The notes under the pieces: generated by a model
What the model was told of the DNA's origin: nothing
The model's input: only the letters and a program-made list of their open reading frames with translations
Databases searched by the model: none
Assembly: GCA_965248975.1 (NCBI GenBank)
Contig: CBDFKU010000011.1
Span: 72,367 to 136,366 of the forward strand
Source of the DNA: CBDFKU01 sp965248975
GTDB taxonomy: Bacteria; Chloroflexota; Dehalococcoidia; Lucifugimonadales; JAGWBF01
DNA: 64,000 bases
Direction: 5' to 3'
Shown: one piece after another, positions 61,165 to 64,000 of the stretch
Layout: every line of letters starts with the position of its first letter
How positions within the stretch are numbered: the stretch's first letter is position 1
Translations under genes and position numbers: made by a program

Positions 61165-62013
61165 ATGGAAGATGACACCTCTCGGGCCGCTTTGCGCGTC
61201 CGCGAATACGGGACTTCGGGGCCTCTGGTGGTGGCCATTCACGGTGGCCCGGGGGCGCCGGGAGGCATGGCTCAGGTTGCCCGTGGCCTCGCCGGGCAGT
61301 TTCGAGTGCTGGAGCCGCTGCAAAGGCGCAGCCCTTCCTCGGAAGGGCACAGCGACGCCGAGCCCCTCACCGTCGCCCGCCACGTCGAGGACCTCCATCA
61401 GGTGGTGGAGGTCCTCTGTGGAGGAGCACGCCCAGCCCTGGTGGGCCATTCCTGGGGGGCGATGCTGGCCCTGGCGTATGCCGCGGCACACCCCGGCATG
61501 GTGGCCTGCCTGGCCCTGGTCGGCTGCGGCACCTTCGACACGGCGTCCCGGACCCGCCTGCAAGAGATCTTAGGCGAGCGCATGGACGACGACCTGCGCC
61601 GCCGGATGGAGCGGCTCCCGGAAGAGTTTCCCGACGAAGATCGGCGTCTCAGCGCCTTCGGTGATCTTATCACGCCCCTCTTTTCCTACGACCTCATCCC
61701 CGACGAGGACGAGGCCGAGGTGGCCGACGGCCGCGGACACCACGAGGCCTGGGACGATATGATGCGCCTCCAGGAAGAAGGTGTGTATCCCAGCGCCTTC
61801 GAAACGATAGATGCGCCGGTGATCATGCTGCACGGCGCCTACGACCCGCATCCCGGAGAAATGATACGAGCCGGCCTTCAGCCCTTCCTGCCACAGCTCG
61901 AGTACCGCCAGTGGGAGCGTTGTGGACAATCCCCCTGGCTGGAGAGGGCCGTTCGCCACGAGTTCTATGCTGTGCTCGGACAGTGGCTAGCCCGGCAGTT
62001 TGCCGGAGGCTGA
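61165..62013 (+). CDS. Alpha/beta hydrolase, prolyl-iminopeptidase-like, catalytic His replaced
   Basis: The 282-residue protein carries the oxyanion motif IHGGPGAPGG and nucleophile elbow LVGHSWGAM. Asp is in HGAYDPHPG. At the place of the catalytic His (usual CGHSPW) it reads RCGQSPW, so Gln replaces His. The enzyme may be inactive or act as a binding protein. Confidence 0.82.
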   Translation: MEDDTSRAALRVREYGTSGPLVVAIHGGPGAPGGMAQVARGLAGQFRVLEPLQRRSPSSEGHSDAEPLTVARHVEDLHQVVEVLCGGARPALVGHSWGAMLALAYAAAHPGMVACLALVGCGTFDTASRTRLQEILGERMDDDLRRRMERLPEEFPDEDRRLSAFGDLITPLFSYDLIPDEDEAEVADGRGHHEAWDDMMRLQEEGVYPSAFETIDAPVIMLHGAYDPHPGEMIRAGLQPFLPQLEYRQWERCGQSPWLERAVRHEFYAVLGQWLARQFAGG

Positions 62014-62131
62014 CCCGCGAGGTTGCTTTAGTACTTTAGGCTCCGCCCCGATCGGGCAGCCCGGCCGATGCCCCGTTACGCCCCGTGGGTTACAATAAGG
62101 GCGTCCCGTATTCGCTGTATGAGGGGGAGCC

Positions 62132-64000
62132 GTGATCAGAACCCTGAATATTCAACCGCTCGGCGTGTCCAGCAGGCATCTAAAGAGCATCCTGGTCCCG
62201 CTGTCTATCTTGCTGGCCGCCCTGATGGCGATGGCGGCTTGCGGAGGCGGCAAGGAGACCACGCTGGAGAAGCTGGTCCCGTCGGGCGCCACCCTCATCG
62301 CGTCGATCCAGGTGGATAACATTCTCGAAGACCAGGACTTCGACGCACTGTACCAGGCCATCCCCAAGGATGATGAGGATCCCCAGACCGTGGGAGACGC
62401 CGTTGCCGAAGCTACCAAGGAGCTGGGGGTAGACCTCAGTCAGGTGCAGGAAATCGTCATTTTCGCTGACCTCTCGAGGGTAGAGGAGTCCCTGGCCCTG
62501 ATCGCAAAAGGGAGCTTCGATGAGGAGGCCGTCGTGGCCGCGCTGGAAAAGGAGTTGGGCATCTCCATGGGCACCGTGGAGTACAAGGGATACACCCTGC
62601 GCGAAAGAGAGGCGGAGGACGTGGGAGATCCCGGGGCCCTGACCGTACTGGACCAGGCGACCCTCGTTCTGGGAACCCCGGAAGCGGTCCGGTTGGTGAT
62701 TGATACGCGGGAAGGAGACCTGGCCCCTGCCTCGGGTAAAGTCGCCGAGGCCTTCGAAGCCCTGAAGGATGGGCTGGTGCGTGTGGCCCTGGCGCCACCG
62801 CCCGATGCTACCGAATCGCTGGGTGAGCTACCCCTGGACATCCCCCTGAACCTGGACTTCCTGTCGGACCTGCAGCTCATAGCCATCAGGGTGGACAAGG
62901 ACGGCGACGATCTGAAAAGCGAAGCGCGATTGGACTTCGCCAACGAGTCCACAGCGAAGGATGCAGGTGAGGTGGTGGACGCGCTGTTCACCCTCGCTGG
63001 CACCCTGATCTCGGACGAAGGCCTCCAGAAACTCGTCGACGAAGCCGAGGTCTCCGTCTCCGGGCGGCGGGTGAAGATCACATCTCGGGCCGGCCTCTCG
63101 GAGCTGAGTGAGGCGGTGAAGGGCCTGGCTGACGGCCTGCCAGACCTGTTCGGGGGTCTTTTCGGGGAGGAGGAAATCGCCGTACCCCGCGTCGTGCCGA
63201 AAGAACCTCCCCCCGCGCCCGTATCGCCCGCCATTCCCGGTCCCGGTAGCAGGGTCGCCATCATGGAGTCGAGGGAGCACATCCCGGTAGAGGAGACCGC
63301 GATCTACAGCACCACCCCTCCCACTTCGGGCCCCCACTGGCCATCGTCAGCCCGGTGCGGCTTCTACGACCAGGAGTTGCCCGACGAGCTGCTGGTCCAC
63401 AACCTGGAACATGCCAACGTGGTCATCAGCTACCACCTACCGGATCCGTCCGATGTAGTGGAGCTCAGGCGGCTGACGTTGGACATCGGAGAGCTCGACA
63501 ACTGGGGTGTAGTGCGTGAGTATTCCGACATCCGGCCCACCACAGTAGCCTTGACCGCATGGGGAGTAATAGACACCTTCTCGGTGGCCGGCGGGATCGA
63601 CAGTCAGACCAAGGATCGTATGCGGCAGTTCGTTGCTGCCTACGCCGGCAACCGTTCCTCCCCAGAACGGATCCCCTGCCGTAGGTCCTCGGGCGGCGAC
63701 TTCGAGTTCTCCGACTTTGAGTTCTCAATGTACCAAGGAGAAGATGTGCTTGGTGGCGACCGCCTGAAGTTCTCGGAGCTTTTCCCTTCGGACAAACCTT
63801 TGGTGCTGAACTTCTGGGCCGGCCTTTGCCCGCCATGCCGTGCCGAGATGCGCGGCTTCCAGGCTGTACACGATCAGTACCAGGGTGAGTTCATACTGCT
63901 GGGGTTGGATATCGGGCCCTTCGTCGGCCTGGGCACCAATCTGGATGCCAGGAACCTCCTACGCGAGCTAAACATCACCTACCCGGCCGGGTACGCCCAC
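62132..64000 (+). CDS. Three-part lipoprotein: N-domain, DUF3105, TlpA-like thioredoxin (partial)
   Basis: GTG at 62132 follows GAGGGGGAGCC and the frame stays open to the window end (623 codons). A signal with lipobox LMAMAACGGG (Cys at about residue 40) anchors it outside the membrane. The first ~350 residues resemble DUF3352-like lipoproteins. Then PPTSGPHWPSSARCGFYDQEL ... LVHNLEHANVVISYHLP is DUF3105. The last part has VLNFWAGLCPPCRAEM, a TlpA/ResA-like CxxC redox site. The C-terminus is cut off. It may move electrons or thiols at the cell surface. Confidence 0.85.
   Translation, partial: MIRTLNIQPLGVSSRHLKSILVPLSILLAALMAMAACGGGKETTLEKLVPSGATLIASIQVDNILEDQDFDALYQAIPKDDEDPQTVGDAVAEATKELGVDLSQVQEIVIFADLSRVEESLALIAKGSFDEEAVVAALEKELGISMGTVEYKGYTLREREAEDVGDPGALTVLDQATLVLGTPEAVRLVIDTREGDLAPASGKVAEAFEALKDGLVRVALAPPPDATESLGELPLDIPLNLDFLSDLQLIAIRVDKDGDDLKSEARLDFANESTAKDAGEVVDALFTLAGTLISDEGLQKLVDEAEVSVSGRRVKITSRAGLSELSEAVKGLADGLPDLFGGLFGEEEIAVPRVVPKEPPPAPVSPAIPGPGSRVAIMESREHIPVEETAIYSTTPPTSGPHWPSSARCGFYDQELPDELLVHNLEHANVVISYHLPDPSDVVELRRLTLDIGELDNWGVVREYSDIRPTTVALTAWGVIDTFSVAGGIDSQTKDRMRQFVAAYAGNRSSPERIPCRRSSGGDFEFSDFEFSMYQGEDVLGGDRLKFSELFPSDKPLVLNFWAGLCPPCRAEMRGFQAVHDQYQGEFILLGLDIGPFVGLGTNLDARNLLRELNITYPAGYAH

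Noticed and set aside
1..64000. CRISPR array or rRNA operon
   Set aside because: No evenly spaced direct repeats and no rRNA-like sequence were seen on either strand.

Overview
This window is GC-rich bacterial chromosome, mostly ordinary housekeeping genes broken up by a phage head-gene block and four insertion-sequence copies. The gene content suggests a Chloroflexota lineage, probably Dehalococcoidia or SAR202-like. The pointers are a cytosolic reductive-dehalogenase-like protein, a glcDEF-type glycolate oxidase cluster, PPOX and deazaflavin-type small oxidoreductases, a T-box-led trp operon and a membrane-anchored pilin-like protein. That placement is inference; there is no rRNA in the window to confirm it.

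Layout. 1-3.4 kb is a worn region: the 3' end of a hemerythrin-like gene, a terminator, a decayed ABC ATPase, IS630 copy 1, a tiny lysine-rich protein and the 3' end of a tRNA. 3.4-5.0 kb holds one large membrane protein with internal repeats. 5.2-6.45 kb is a decayed IS630 copy 2. 6.45-14.9 kb is a minus-strand HK97-type head module: zinc ribbon, large terminase, portal, two small genes, prohead protease, major capsid protein, three small structural or hypothetical proteins, head-tail connector and a tail-completion-like protein. It has no visible tail tube, tape measure, lysis or integrase genes. Two near-identical promoter-plus-hairpin cassettes sit in front of its two blocks. 15.2-16.9 kb is a pilin/archaellin-like anchored protein with duplicated beta domains. 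17-25.4 kb contains two identical-length IS1182-type elements around a response regulator, a secreted protein and a reductive-dehalogenase-like protein.

25.4-38 kb: YkgJ-like protein, ECF sigma/anti-sigma pair, amidase, small membrane proteins, Trm112-like protein, HtrA protease, TenA, then glycolate oxidase glcD-(PaREP1-like)-glcE-glcF. 38-46 kb: a class V aminotransferase that could convert glyoxylate to glycine, SDR, NAD(P)HX repair enzyme, acpS, metF, folD, queA. 46-48.9 kb: AbrB/PIN toxin-antitoxin pair, hydrolases, VOC protein. 48.9-56.1 kb: trp genes on the minus strand (trpS-trpE-VOC-trpG ... trpD-DUF2283-trpC), headed by a T-box leader whose likely specifier is UGG, so the operon probably senses uncharged tRNA-Trp. 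A DUF433/DUF5615 pair and a PPOX gene sit inside it. 56-64 kb: fumC, hicBA, glycyl-tRNA synthetase, a MmcB-like nuclease, nitroreductase-like protein, GlcG/HbpS-like protein, hydrolase and a three-part lipoprotein running off the end.

At least seven genes carry a single frame break. Five of them (portal, glcD, trpS, hicA, MmcB-like) are repaired by adding one base to a short same-base run, so sequencing or assembly error must be considered before calling them pseudogenes.
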